The translations under genes and the position numbers were made by a program. Below are positions 46,257 through 53,769 of a stretch of 64,000 bases of DNA, piece by piece. The notes under the pieces were generated by a model, which was not told the DNA's origin, ran no database searches, and worked only from the letters and a program-made list of their open reading frames with translations. Source of the DNA: Corallococcus macrosporus DSM 14697 (lineage in GTDB: Bacteria > Myxococcota > Myxococcia > Myxococcales > Myxococcaceae); the NCBI RefSeq assembly GCF_002305895.1, contig NZ_CP022203.1:4132501-4196500 (forward strand), in the 5' to 3' direction. The stretch's first letter is position 1, and every line of letters starts with the position of its first letter.

Positions 46257-47120
46257 CTACCGGCGGTCCGTGGCCCCAGCGCCCTCCAGGGTGCAGATGG
46301 CGTCCGGGTGCTTGATGCGCAGCAGCAGCGCCTCCAGCACGCGGAACGGGTGGTTCATCCGCGAGGCGCCCAGGTACGCGGCCACCATGTCCATGGACAC
46401 GGCGAGGTCCATGTTCTCCCGGCCGGTGGACACCACCACGCCGGAGTCCCCGCGCAGGCGGTTGGACTGGTAGACGCCGTCCGACGCGAGCTGCTTGATG
46501 GTCTCGATCTCCAGCACGCCCGTCTTCTCGTAGATGCGGTGGAGCTGCGAGTACAGGCGCGGCGACAAGACGACGGCGTAGGGGCCGAAGTGGCCCTGCT
46601 CGTTGAGCTTGCGCGTGGCCTCGACGATGGCCTGGAACCCGCCACCCGCCGCCGACCAGTCACCCAGCGCCACCGTGAGGCGGCCGTTGGCCGTCATCAG
46701 GCCCTCGTAGCCCAGGCGCGCGTCACCGTAGAAGATGAGCTCGTCTTCCTGCTGCGCGCACAGCGCGGCCGCGCCCGCCGCGGCGGACACGTCCAGCGGC
46801 ATGTTGTGCGTGCGCGCGGCCTCGATGTCGCGCCAGTGCAGCAGGAAGTCCTTGTAGATGATGGGGATGGTCTTGAACTTGCGAGCGTCGGTGAAGACCA
46901 TCGCGGTCTCCTGCTCGCCGACGATGTCCACCGCGCCGGGCGACACGCCCTGGAACTCGTCGTAGGGGACCGTCTGCACCCCGGCGCCCAGCGGCCCGTA
47001 GATGTCCAGGATGCGCCGGCCCACCAGCGAGCGCCGGGCCACCTGGATGACAGTCTCGTTCAGACGCGCCCACTCCTCCTCGCGGAGCGGGTTCTCGGCA
47101 TGTCCAAGGAAGTCAGGCAT
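46257..47120 (-). CDS. encA: Encapsulin shell protein
   Basis: 287 residues with the HK97-like fold of family 1 encapsulins. Begins MPDFLGHAENPLREEEWARL, continues with LVGRRILDIYGPLGAG and the E-loop/P-domain segments, and closely follows the M. xanthus EncA sequence as I know it, with a few differences near residues 155-162. That protein builds an icosahedral shell of about 32 nm which stores iron under starvation and oxidative stress. The ATG at 47120 matches that N-terminus; a 16-residue extension is rejected. It lies 44 bases after the cargo gene encB. Confidence 0.95.
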   Translation of the reverse strand: MPDFLGHAENPLREEEWARLNETVIQVARRSLVGRRILDIYGPLGAGVQTVPYDEFQGVSPGAVDIVGEQETAMVFTDARKFKTIPIIYKDFLLHWRDIEAARTHNMPLDVSAAAGAAALCAQQEDELIFYGDARLGYEGLMTANGRLTVALGDWSAAGGGFQAIVEATRKLNEQGHFGPYAVVLSPRLYSQLHRIYEKTGVLEIETIKQLASDGVYQSNRLRGDSGVVVSTGRENMDLAVSMDMVAAYLGASRMNHPFRVLEALLLRIKHPDAICTLEGAGATDRR

Positions 47121-47164
47121 GAAATGGGGCTCCAGGGGCGTCAACGTGGGAAGGGAAGAGGGCT

Positions 47165-47641
47165 TCAACGACCGCTACTGGAACCGCCACCACCGCGGCG
47201 CAGCGAACCCACGGTGAGCGGGTGCGACTCCACGGCGGGCGGCGGCGCGGGCAGGCCGTACACCAGCCGCTGTGGCGGCAGTGAGGTCGGCGGCTCGGAC
47301 GGCAGGCGTCCGTTGCGGCCGTTGATGGAGAAGCCGGGGGCGTCCGGCGCGGGCACGTGGACCGTGGCGGGCGCGGGGGCCTCGGCGGCCTGGAAGTGGC
47401 CCGGGACGAAGGGCTTGTTGAAGTGGTCGTTCTGACCACTGTCCAACATGCGCAGCATGTGGACGGCCTCGGAGACGTGCTCCTTCTCCTCGGCGGCCAG
47501 GTGCTGGAAGAACGCGCGGACCTCCGGGTGGGAGGAGGCGCGGGCGTAGGCCTCGTATTCGTTGATGGTCTCCAACTCGCGTGCCAGTACGAGGCGGATG
47601 CGCGCCACGTCGTCCATGTCGCTGTCGGGAGGGCCGGCCAT
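47165..47641 (-). CDS. encB: Encapsulin cargo, ferritin-like protein
   Basis: 158 residues. A short ferritin-like domain (about 10-62) with ELETINEYEAYA and LAAEEKEHVSEAV supplies the ExxxYE/EExxH iron ligands; as in encapsulated ferritins it must dimerise to complete the four-helix site. A Pro/Ala-rich linker follows, ending in the encapsulin targeting peptide LTVGSLRR (about 143-150). It oxidises and feeds iron inside the shell. Gene order cargo-shell agrees with EncB/EncA. ATG at 47641; a six-residue longer start is possible. Confidence 0.93.
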   Translation of the reverse strand: MAGPPDSDMDDVARIRLVLARELETINEYEAYARASSHPEVRAFFQHLAAEEKEHVSEAVHMLRMLDSGQNDHFNKPFVPGHFQAAEAPAPATVHVPAPDAPGFSINGRNGRLPSEPPTSLPPQRLVYGLPAPPPAVESHPLTVGSLRRGGGGSSSGR

Positions 47642-47650
47642 TGGACCGGA

Positions 47651-47679
47651 ACCTCGCAATCTGGAGGGTTCGGCGTCAA
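47651..47679 (-). promoter_or_regulatory. Candidate promoter of the encBA operon
   Basis: On the minus strand TTGACG (47679-47674), 17 bases, CGAGGT (47656-47651). The -10 is poor; the -35 is good. Transcription would begin a few bases before the encB ATG. Confidence 0.35.
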
Positions 47680-47704
47680 GCGAAACAGCGGGCCGGGGTT
47701 TCGG

Positions 47705-47735
47705 GCTTCATGCCATCCAACGGCCCGCGTAGAGT
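47705..47735 (+). promoter_or_regulatory. Promoter-like element of murJ
   Basis: GCTTC (47705-47709) and TAGAGT (47730-47735), followed by CCGCCG. The same arrangement with the same 25-base offset is found before the S1 gene (49578-49608). The -10 lies 11 bases before the murJ GTG, so the mRNA would be nearly leaderless. Confidence 0.45.
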
Positions 47736-47746
47736 CCGCCGCTCTC

Positions 47747-49444
47747 GTGACCACGTCCTCGCCTGAGTCTCCGCCCCCGCCGGTCGCGCCGGTCACGCCC
47801 CCCCGTCCCGAGCGCTCAGGTGGCGGCGCGGCGCTGGTGGCCGCCGGCATCCTCGCCTCCCGCCTCATGGGCCTGGTGCGCGAGCGCGTCTTCGCCCACT
47901 ACCTGGGCAACGCGGAGGCCGCGGCCGTCTTCAAGGCGGCGCTGCGCATCCCCAACTTCCTCCAGAACCTGTTTGGAGAGGGCGTCCTCTCCGGCTCGTT
48001 CATTCCGGTGTACGCGCAGCTTTTGGGGCGCAAGGACACGGAGACGGCGGACCGGGTCGCGGGCGCGGTCTTCGGCATCCTGTCGCTGGCCACGGCGGTG
48101 GTGGTGGCGCTCGGCATGGTGTTCACCCCGTTCCTGGTGGACGCCATCGCCCCCGGCTTCCAGGGGCAGGAGCGGGTGCTGGCCATCCACCTGGTGCGCA
48201 TCCTCTTCCCGGGCACGGGCATGCTGGTGTTGAGCGCCTGGTGCCTGGGCATCCTCAACAGCCACCGGCGCTTCCTGCTCTCCTACCTGGCGCCCGTCGT
48301 CTGGAACCTGGTCATCATCGTCGCGCTGGTGGCCGCGGGCGGGCGCTACGCCGAAGAGGCGCTGGTGGCGGTGCTGGCCCATGCCGTGGTGCTGGGCAGC
48401 TTCCTCCAGTTCGCGGTGCAGGTGCCTTCCGTCCTGAAGCTGCTCGGCCGCTTCCGCCCGTCGTTGTCGCTGGCGGCGGAGCCCGTGCGGCAGGTGCTGA
48501 GGAACTTCGGGCCGGTGGTGCTGGGCCGCGGCGTCGTCCAGTTCAGCGCGTGGGTGGACACCGCCTTCGCGTCGCTCATCTCCAACCGCGCGTTGTCCTC
48601 CTTGCTCTACGCGCAGACCCTCTACCTCATCCCGGTGAGCCTCTTCGGCATGGCGGTGTCCGCCGCGGAGCTGCCGGAGATGTCGCGCGCCACGGGGGAG
48701 GAGGCGGACGTGGCCGCGAAGCTGCGTCAGCGCATCGACGGGGGGGCCCGCCGCATCTGCTTCTGGGTCGTCCCTTCGGCGGCGGCCTTCCTGTTCCTGG
48801 GGGACATGGTGGCGGCGGCGCTGCTGCAGACAGGCCGCTTCGACGCGGCGGACTCGCGCTACCTCTGGTACCTGCTGATGGGCGCGGCGCTGGGGCTGGT
48901 GGCCTCCACGGTCGGCCGCCTCTACGCCTCCGCCTTCTACGCGCTGAAGGACCCGAAGACGCCGCTGCGCTTCGCGGTGGTGCGCGTGCTGGTGGGCACC
49001 CTGGGCGCCTGGGTGCTCGGCCTGCGGTTGCCGGACTGGCTCGGGCTGCCGCAGCACCTGGGCGCGGTGGGCCTCACGGTGGCCAGTGGACTGGTGGCCT
49101 GGCTGGAGTCGGGGCTGCTGCGCCGCAAGCTGGTGCGGCGGTTGGGGCCCGTCGGTGTGCCGCGGGGGTTGCTGCCTCGGCTGTGGGGCGCGGCGGTGGT
49201 GGCCGGACTGGCGGCGCTGGGCATCAAGTGGGGCCTCACGTCGTTGCTCGGCCCGATGCCCGGCGTGGCGGCGGAGTGGGGGGGGAGCCTGCTGGTGCCG
49301 CCGCGCCTGCACCCCGTCCTGGGCTTCGCGGCGGTGGCGCTGCCGTTCGGTGCCAGCTATTTCGCGGTGACGGCCGCGCTGGGCATCCCCGAGGCCTCAG
49401 CGGTGTTTCGCAAGGTGGGACGGAAGCTGCGTCTGGTGCGCTAA
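47747..49444 (+). CDS. murJ: Lipid II flippase MurJ
   Basis: 565 residues, multi-pass membrane protein of the MviN/MurJ (MOP) group with about 14 hydrophobic helices. Flips lipid-linked peptidoglycan precursor across the inner membrane. ILASRLMGLVRERVFAHYLG near the start contains the conserved arginine-rich loop; FQNLFGEGVLSGSFIPVYA-like LQNLFGEGVLSGSFIPVYAQ is the family signature. About 25 Pro/Ser residues precede helix 1. GTG start at 47747; the longer upstream frame crosses encB and is rejected. Confidence 0.93.
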   Translation: MTTSSPESPPPPVAPVTPPRPERSGGGAALVAAGILASRLMGLVRERVFAHYLGNAEAAAVFKAALRIPNFLQNLFGEGVLSGSFIPVYAQLLGRKDTETADRVAGAVFGILSLATAVVVALGMVFTPFLVDAIAPGFQGQERVLAIHLVRILFPGTGMLVLSAWCLGILNSHRRFLLSYLAPVVWNLVIIVALVAAGGRYAEEALVAVLAHAVVLGSFLQFAVQVPSVLKLLGRFRPSLSLAAEPVRQVLRNFGPVVLGRGVVQFSAWVDTAFASLISNRALSSLLYAQTLYLIPVSLFGMAVSAAELPEMSRATGEEADVAAKLRQRIDGGARRICFWVVPSAAAFLFLGDMVAAALLQTGRFDAADSRYLWYLLMGAALGLVASTVGRLYASAFYALKDPKTPLRFAVVRVLVGTLGAWVLGLRLPDWLGLPQHLGAVGLTVASGLVAWLESGLLRRKLVRRLGPVGVPRGLLPRLWGAAVVAGLAALGIKWGLTSLLGPMPGVAAEWGGSLLVPPRLHPVLGFAAVALPFGASYFAVTAALGIPEASAVFRKVGRKLRLVR

Positions 49445-49577
49445 GTGCCCGGGATTGCTCGGCTCCTTGCCATGCGGCCCCAGCTGATGGGTGTTTCAAC
49501 CAACGGTCCGGGGATGGCCTGACGCGCTGCCTCCGTTATGGACGGAGCGTTGGCTTGAACGGGGTGTGCGTCATCTG

Positions 49578-49608
49578 GCTTCCTCCCCACATGGCGCGCG
49601 TGTAGAGT
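49578..49608 (+). promoter_or_regulatory. Promoter-like element of the S1 gene
   Basis: GCTTC (49578-49582) and TAGAGT (49603-49608), followed by GCGCCGCC. Spacing and flanks match the murJ element at 47705. The leader to the GTG at 49681 would be about 65 bases. Confidence 0.45.
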
Positions 49609-49680
49609 GCGCCGCCTTTTTCACCGGGGCCCGGCTTCTCGGGAAGCCAGGGTCGAATTCGCTTCAGGAAGGTCTCGGCA

Positions 49681-51654
49681 GTGAGCGACGAGAAGAACGG
49701 TTCCAATTCTGGCGGGATGGGTCCCAAGAAGCCGAAGGCCACCTTCGGTGACGTGATGCTCGGCATCCCCTCCGGGGGAGCCCGCGGCGAGGGCGGCGGT
49801 CGGGGTGAACGTGGCGGTGGCCGGGGAGGCGAGCGCGGCGGCAGCGGCCGTGGCGAGCGCGAGGCCCAGCCGCGCCCCCCGGGTGGTGCGCCGCGTGATG
49901 ACCGCGGACCCCGTGGAGGGGGCGAGCGCCGGGGCGGTGGTGAGCGCCGTCCGTCGGGCCCCATGGTCGTCGTGAAGCGGGCGTCGGGGACCATCGAGAC
50001 GCGCGGCCCGGTGGGGGATGCTCCCGCCGAGGCGACCGCGACGGCCGAGGAGACCACCGCCGCCGCCGAGTCCTCCGCCGCGACGCCGGCCCCCGCGCCG
50101 CGCCCGGTGACGCCGACGCCAGCGCCGACCAGCGCGCTGTATGAGGAGGTCCCCGAGTCCCAGTCCTTCGCCGAGATGTTCGAGGCGCAGGCCAAGGACG
50201 GTGGCACCCCCAGCCGCAAGGGCCTGCGCGTGGGCGAGAAGGTCCGCGGCACCATCTTCCAGCTCGGCGCGGACACCGCGTTCGTGTCCGTGGAGGGCGC
50301 GGCCAAGAGCGAGGCGATGATCGAGCTTCGCGAGCTGAAGGACGACGAGGGCATCCTCCGCTTCGGCGTGGGTGACGTCATCGACGCGCACGTGGTGGAG
50401 GTGGGCGCCAAGGGCATCCAGCTCAGCCGCGCGCTGGCCAAGGGCAGCGCCAACCTGGCCCTGCTGGCCGAGGCCCGCGCCTCCGGCATGCCCGTCGAGG
50501 GCCTGGTGCTGAGCGTGAACAAGGGCGGTGTGGAGGTCGCCATCGGTGACATCCGCGCCTTCTGCCCCATCAGCCAATTGGACCTGCGCTACGTGGAGAA
50601 GCCGGACCAGTTCATCGGCGAGAAGCTCCAGTTCCGCGTGAGCGAGGTCCGCGAGCGCAACGTGGTGCTGTCGCGCCGCGCGCTGCTGGAGGACGAGCAG
50701 CGGCAGCTCGCCGCGGAGACGCGGAAGAACCTGGCCCAGGGCAAGATCGTCAAGGGCAAGGTCTCCGGCGTGCGCGACTTCGGCGTGTTCGTGGACCTGG
50801 GCGGCGTGGAGGGGATGATCCCCGTCTCCGAGCTTTCGTACACCCGCGTCGGTCACCCGAGCGACGTGGTGAAGGTCGGTGACGAGGTCGAGGTCGAGAT
50901 CCTCCGCATGGAGGCCGGCCAGCCCAACTCGCCGGACAAGGCCAAGCAGAAGGAGCGCATCACGCTGTCCATGCGCTCGCGCCAGGAGGATCCGTTCCAG
51001 AAGGCGCTGTCCGAAATCAAGGAAGGCGACCGCCTTCAGGGCAAGGTCGTCCGCCTGCAGCAGTTCGGCGCCTTCGTGGAGCTGCGCCCGGGCGTGGACG
51101 GCCTGGTCCACATCTCCGCGCTCAGCGACCGCCGCGTCGCGCACCCGCGCGACGTGGTGAAGGAAGGGGAGCTCATCTGGGTGTCGGTGGAGAAGATCGA
51201 CACGCAGGAGAAGCGCATCGGCCTGCGCCGCATCTCCGAGGAAGAGGCGCAGCGGCCTCCCGAGGAGCGCCCGGCGGCCGCCGCCGAGGCGGCTCCCGCT
51301 CAGTCGGCCGCGCCGCGTCCCAAGGTGGGGCAGGTCGTCATGGGCAAGGTGGACCGCATCGAGCCCTACGGCGTGTTCCTCGCGTTCCCGGGCGGCAAGG
51401 GCCTGCTGCCCGCGAGCGAGACGGGCACCGAGCGTGGCACCGACCTGCGCAAGCACTACTCGCTGGGCCAGGAGGTGAAGGTGGCCATCCTGGACATCGA
51501 CGCGTCCGGGAAGATCCGCCTGTCCGTCACCGCCGCCATCCGCGCGGAGGAGCGGGCCGAGGTCGAGGCCTGGCAGAAGACGCAGCAGCCGCAGGGCGCG
51601 GGCAAGAAGGGCTTCGGCACCTTCGCGGATCTGCTCAACAAGGCGCGCAAGTAG
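49681..51654 (+). CDS. S1-domain RNA-binding protein with RGG-rich N-terminus
   Basis: 657 residues. Residues about 33-95 are a Gly/Arg/Glu low-complexity region with many RGG/GRG repeats, then a Pro/Ala/Thr linker to about 155. At least four S1 domains follow (about 180-255, 265-345, 355-440, 445-525), and a fifth near 550-620; VSGVRDFGVFVDLGGVEGM and LQQFGAFVELRPGVDGLVHI (in part) show the KGxVxxxxxFGxFV pattern. It could be the ribosomal S1 or a second S1-like translation or RNA-decay factor; the RGG start is not typical of S1. AGGAAGG precedes the GTG at 49681. Its end carries a 13-bp hairpin. Confidence 0.85.
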   Translation: MSDEKNGSNSGGMGPKKPKATFGDVMLGIPSGGARGEGGGRGERGGGRGGERGGSGRGEREAQPRPPGGAPRDDRGPRGGGERRGGGERRPSGPMVVVKRASGTIETRGPVGDAPAEATATAEETTAAAESSAATPAPAPRPVTPTPAPTSALYEEVPESQSFAEMFEAQAKDGGTPSRKGLRVGEKVRGTIFQLGADTAFVSVEGAAKSEAMIELRELKDDEGILRFGVGDVIDAHVVEVGAKGIQLSRALAKGSANLALLAEARASGMPVEGLVLSVNKGGVEVAIGDIRAFCPISQLDLRYVEKPDQFIGEKLQFRVSEVRERNVVLSRRALLEDEQRQLAAETRKNLAQGKIVKGKVSGVRDFGVFVDLGGVEGMIPVSELSYTRVGHPSDVVKVGDEVEVEILRMEAGQPNSPDKAKQKERITLSMRSRQEDPFQKALSEIKEGDRLQGKVVRLQQFGAFVELRPGVDGLVHISALSDRRVAHPRDVVKEGELIWVSVEKIDTQEKRIGLRRISEEEAQRPPEERPAAAAEAAPAQSAAPRPKVGQVVMGKVDRIEPYGVFLAFPGGKGLLPASETGTERGTDLRKHYSLGQEVKVAILDIDASGKIRLSVTAAIRAEERAEVEAWQKTQQPQGAGKKGFGTFADLLNKARK

Positions 51655-51662
51655 TTCCCTGG

Positions 51663-51700
51663 CTCCAGCGCTGATTTCGCTGATGTGATCAGCGCTGGAG
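51663..51700 (+). terminator. Perfect 13-bp hairpin after the S1 gene
   Basis: CTCCAGCGCTGAT (51663-51675) and ATCAGCGCTGGAG (51688-51700) are exact arms around 12 bases, nine bases past the stop. No T-run. It separates the S1 gene from the tRNA promoter that starts at 51708. Confidence 0.7.
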
Positions 51701-51707
51701 AAAGGTG

Positions 51708-51736
51708 TTGACGGTACAGGCGAGGGGCGGTACTTA
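51708..51736 (+). promoter_or_regulatory. Promoter of the tandem initiator tRNA genes
   Basis: TTGACG (51708-51713), 17 bases, TACTTA (51731-51736), 20 bases before the first tRNA. The -10 lies within an inverted repeat (AGGCGAGG at 51718-51725 with a CGGTA/TACCG core and CCTCGCCT), which could allow control. Confidence 0.55.
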
Positions 51737-51755
51737 CCGCCTCGCCTCTCTCTGC

Positions 51756-51830
<75 letters not shown>

Positions 51831-51838
51831 TCGTAGCA

Positions 51839-51876
51839 CCTCGAAACCTGATTGGAATGATGATCAGGCTTCGAGG
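51839..51876 (+). repeat. Hairpin in the spacer between the two tRNAs
   Basis: CCTCGAAACCTGAT (51839-51852) pairs with ATCAGGCTTCGAGG (51863-51876) with one mismatch, around ten bases. It occupies most of the 66-base spacer and may guide processing of a common precursor, or be a weak terminator. Confidence 0.6.
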
Positions 51877-51895
51877 CGTTGAACCGAAAACATGA

Positions 51896-51970
<75 letters not shown>

Positions 51971-51975
51971 TCAGG

Positions 51976-52018
51976 TCGGCCCGGTCATTCTTCTGGAATG
52001 GCCGGGCCGATTTCTTTT
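51976..52018 (+). terminator. Intrinsic terminator of the tRNA transcript
   Basis: TCGGCCCGGTCATTC (51976-51990) pairs with GGAATGGCCGGGCCGA (51995-52010) with one wobble, around TTCT, then TTTCTTTT (52011-52018). It starts seven bases after the second tRNA. Confidence 0.9.
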
Positions 52019-52188
52019 GGGCGTCTCGACGCCGCGGGCGCATTCCACCCCGGCCGGACAGCGTCCAGGCGAGCGCCGGGTGTTCGCCAGCGAAGGCGGA
52101 CCCGGCACCACGGTCCATCTTCCTCCTAGGGGATTGCCCCACGGTGATGCGCGCGGCTCTTGCCGCCGACAACGACGAGGAGGAGTCC

Positions 52189-53133
52189 ATGGACACCGAC
52201 ATCACGCATGTCCTGCTGGTGGGAGGAACGGGGCGCTTCGGCGGCAGGCTGGCGTCGGCGCTGCTGGCGCGTCCGGGCATCCACCTGCACGTGTTGGTGC
52301 GTCCGGGCACGCACGGCGACGCGCTGGCGGGCCTGGCGGAGCATGGCGTGACGTGGGTGCGCGGGTCGCTGGATGACATGCGCTCGCTCGACTCGGCGCT
52401 GGAGGGCGTGGACGCGGTCGTCTCCGCGGTGGACGGCGCGCCGGAGGTGCGCGTGGAGGGCCAGCTCCGCTTGCTGGACTCCGCCCGGCGTCATGGCGTC
52501 ATCCGCTTCATCCCGTCCGACTACTCGCTGGACTACGCGGACCCCGAGTCGGGCGGGGCCTTCATGGACGCGCACCGTCAGGTCGCGGACGCGGTGGTGC
52601 GCAGCGGCGTGCCGCACAGCTTCGTGCTGTGCGGCGCGTTCATGGAGACGGCGCTGTCGCCTCGAGCGCAGGTGTTCGACTTCGAGCGGGGTGTCGTCTC
52701 GTACTGGGGCACCGGCGATGAGCCTTTCGACGTCACCTCCATGGCGGACGCCGCGCGATGGGTGGCGGAGGTGGTGGTGGATCCACGCGCCACGGGACGC
52801 CGCCTGGAGTTCGTGGGAGACGTCGCGACGGTGAACGGGGTGGCGGCGCTCTACGAAGAGTTGACCGGTCATGTCCTGCGCCGCGTGTGCAAGGGCGGCG
52901 TGGAGGACCTGCGCCGGCAACTCGCGCGAGTGCGTCCGGAGGGTGTGACTGTTCAACAGCCGTCCGCGTCACTGGCCCTGCTCGCGCAGCTCGCGGGGAA
53001 GGGGCGGTTGCGCGAGCCCGCCAACGCCGAATACCCGCGCCTGCGCCCCGTGTCGGTGCGCGCCTTCCTCCAGTCGCGGTGGATGCTCCCTTCGGCCGCG
53101 TCAGCGGCGTTGCCCCTGGCGTCGCAGCCGTAG
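52189..53133 (+). CDS. NmrA/isoflavone-reductase-like NAD(P)-binding protein
   Basis: 314 residues, atypical short-chain dehydrogenase fold. LLVGGTGRFGGRLASALL is the dinucleotide loop (GxxGxxG), and LVRPG carries the basic residue after strand 2 that favours NADPH. VIRFIPSDYSLDY resembles the isoflavone/phenylcoumaran reductase segment, and a lysine expected there for catalysis is not obvious (MDAHRQVADAV). Acts in the cytoplasm on an unknown substrate, or as a redox sensor. GAGGAGG precedes the ATG at 52189, which rejects the GTG/ATG at 52144-52147. No partner gene. Confidence 0.8.
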   Translation: MDTDITHVLLVGGTGRFGGRLASALLARPGIHLHVLVRPGTHGDALAGLAEHGVTWVRGSLDDMRSLDSALEGVDAVVSAVDGAPEVRVEGQLRLLDSARRHGVIRFIPSDYSLDYADPESGGAFMDAHRQVADAVVRSGVPHSFVLCGAFMETALSPRAQVFDFERGVVSYWGTGDEPFDVTSMADAARWVAEVVVDPRATGRRLEFVGDVATVNGVAALYEELTGHVLRRVCKGGVEDLRRQLARVRPEGVTVQQPSASLALLAQLAGKGRLREPANAEYPRLRPVSVRAFLQSRWMLPSAASAALPLASQP

Positions 53134-53769
53134 CCTCCTGTCAGGAGCCGCGCCATTCGTGCGGGGTGGCGGGGGAGAATCACCGGGGCACGGCCACGTC
53201 AGCGGCGCGGGCTCGGGTCGCACACCCGCGGCGCGCAGTCTGACGCGGGTGCGCATGGGCCATCACAGCAGCGCGGATGCCCCCACGGGCAGCCCTGTGT
53301 CGCGGTGGGTGCGCCTCCCCTGGGCGAGGTGCGCCGCGTCATGCACACTGGATCCTCTTCACCAGGGCTGTCGCGCGTCTGTGACTCAGGTGTCGTTCTA
53401 CCCGGGTCAGCGGCGTCCTGGGGCTTCGCTGACGGGGCGCTCGCGGTGCCCTGTCAGCCCATGGAAGTGGCCAGAATCCCTCATACGAGCAGTCCGGAAG
53501 CGGCGATGCGGCCCAAACGGGTTGTCATTCTTTCGGCGCCCGCGCTGCAACCTGCCGTAACTACGGAATTCTGCGCTCCTTTGGAAAAAAAGCGGATGTC
53601 GCCTTTTAACTTACATCAGTTCGGGCACTAATCTCTCGACCAGGTGACAATCTGTCACTTGGTCGCCTTCCATCCGTGACTGGGAGTTTCGGCGATGGGG
53701 CCGGAACGTTCGACCCAGGCTGTAAGGCAGGCGGCCACCCCCGCCGTCGTAAAAATGGAGCATCCCCAC
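53134..53769. other. 636-base intergenic control region
   Basis: No supported gene; plus-strand frames such as 53305-53631 lack a ribosome-binding site and any recognisable motif. From about 53560 the sequence turns AT-rich (A7 at 53585, TTTTAACTTACATC near 53614), typical of a promoter for the secreted protease that follows. It contains the dyad at 53638-53664. Confidence 0.55.
53638..53664. promoter_or_regulatory. 27-base dyad operator upstream of the M36 protease
   Basis: GACCAGGTGACA (53638-53649) and TGTCACTTGGTC (53653-53664) are 12-base arms with one mismatch, separated by ATC. It lies about 105 bases before the protease start, just after an AT-rich tract. The size and symmetry fit a dimeric DNA-binding regulator. 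Confidence 0.55.

Noticed and set aside
53305-53631. A 108-codon plus-strand frame in the gap before the protease
   Set aside because: GTG start without a ribosome-binding site, no motif, and it runs into the AT-rich control region.
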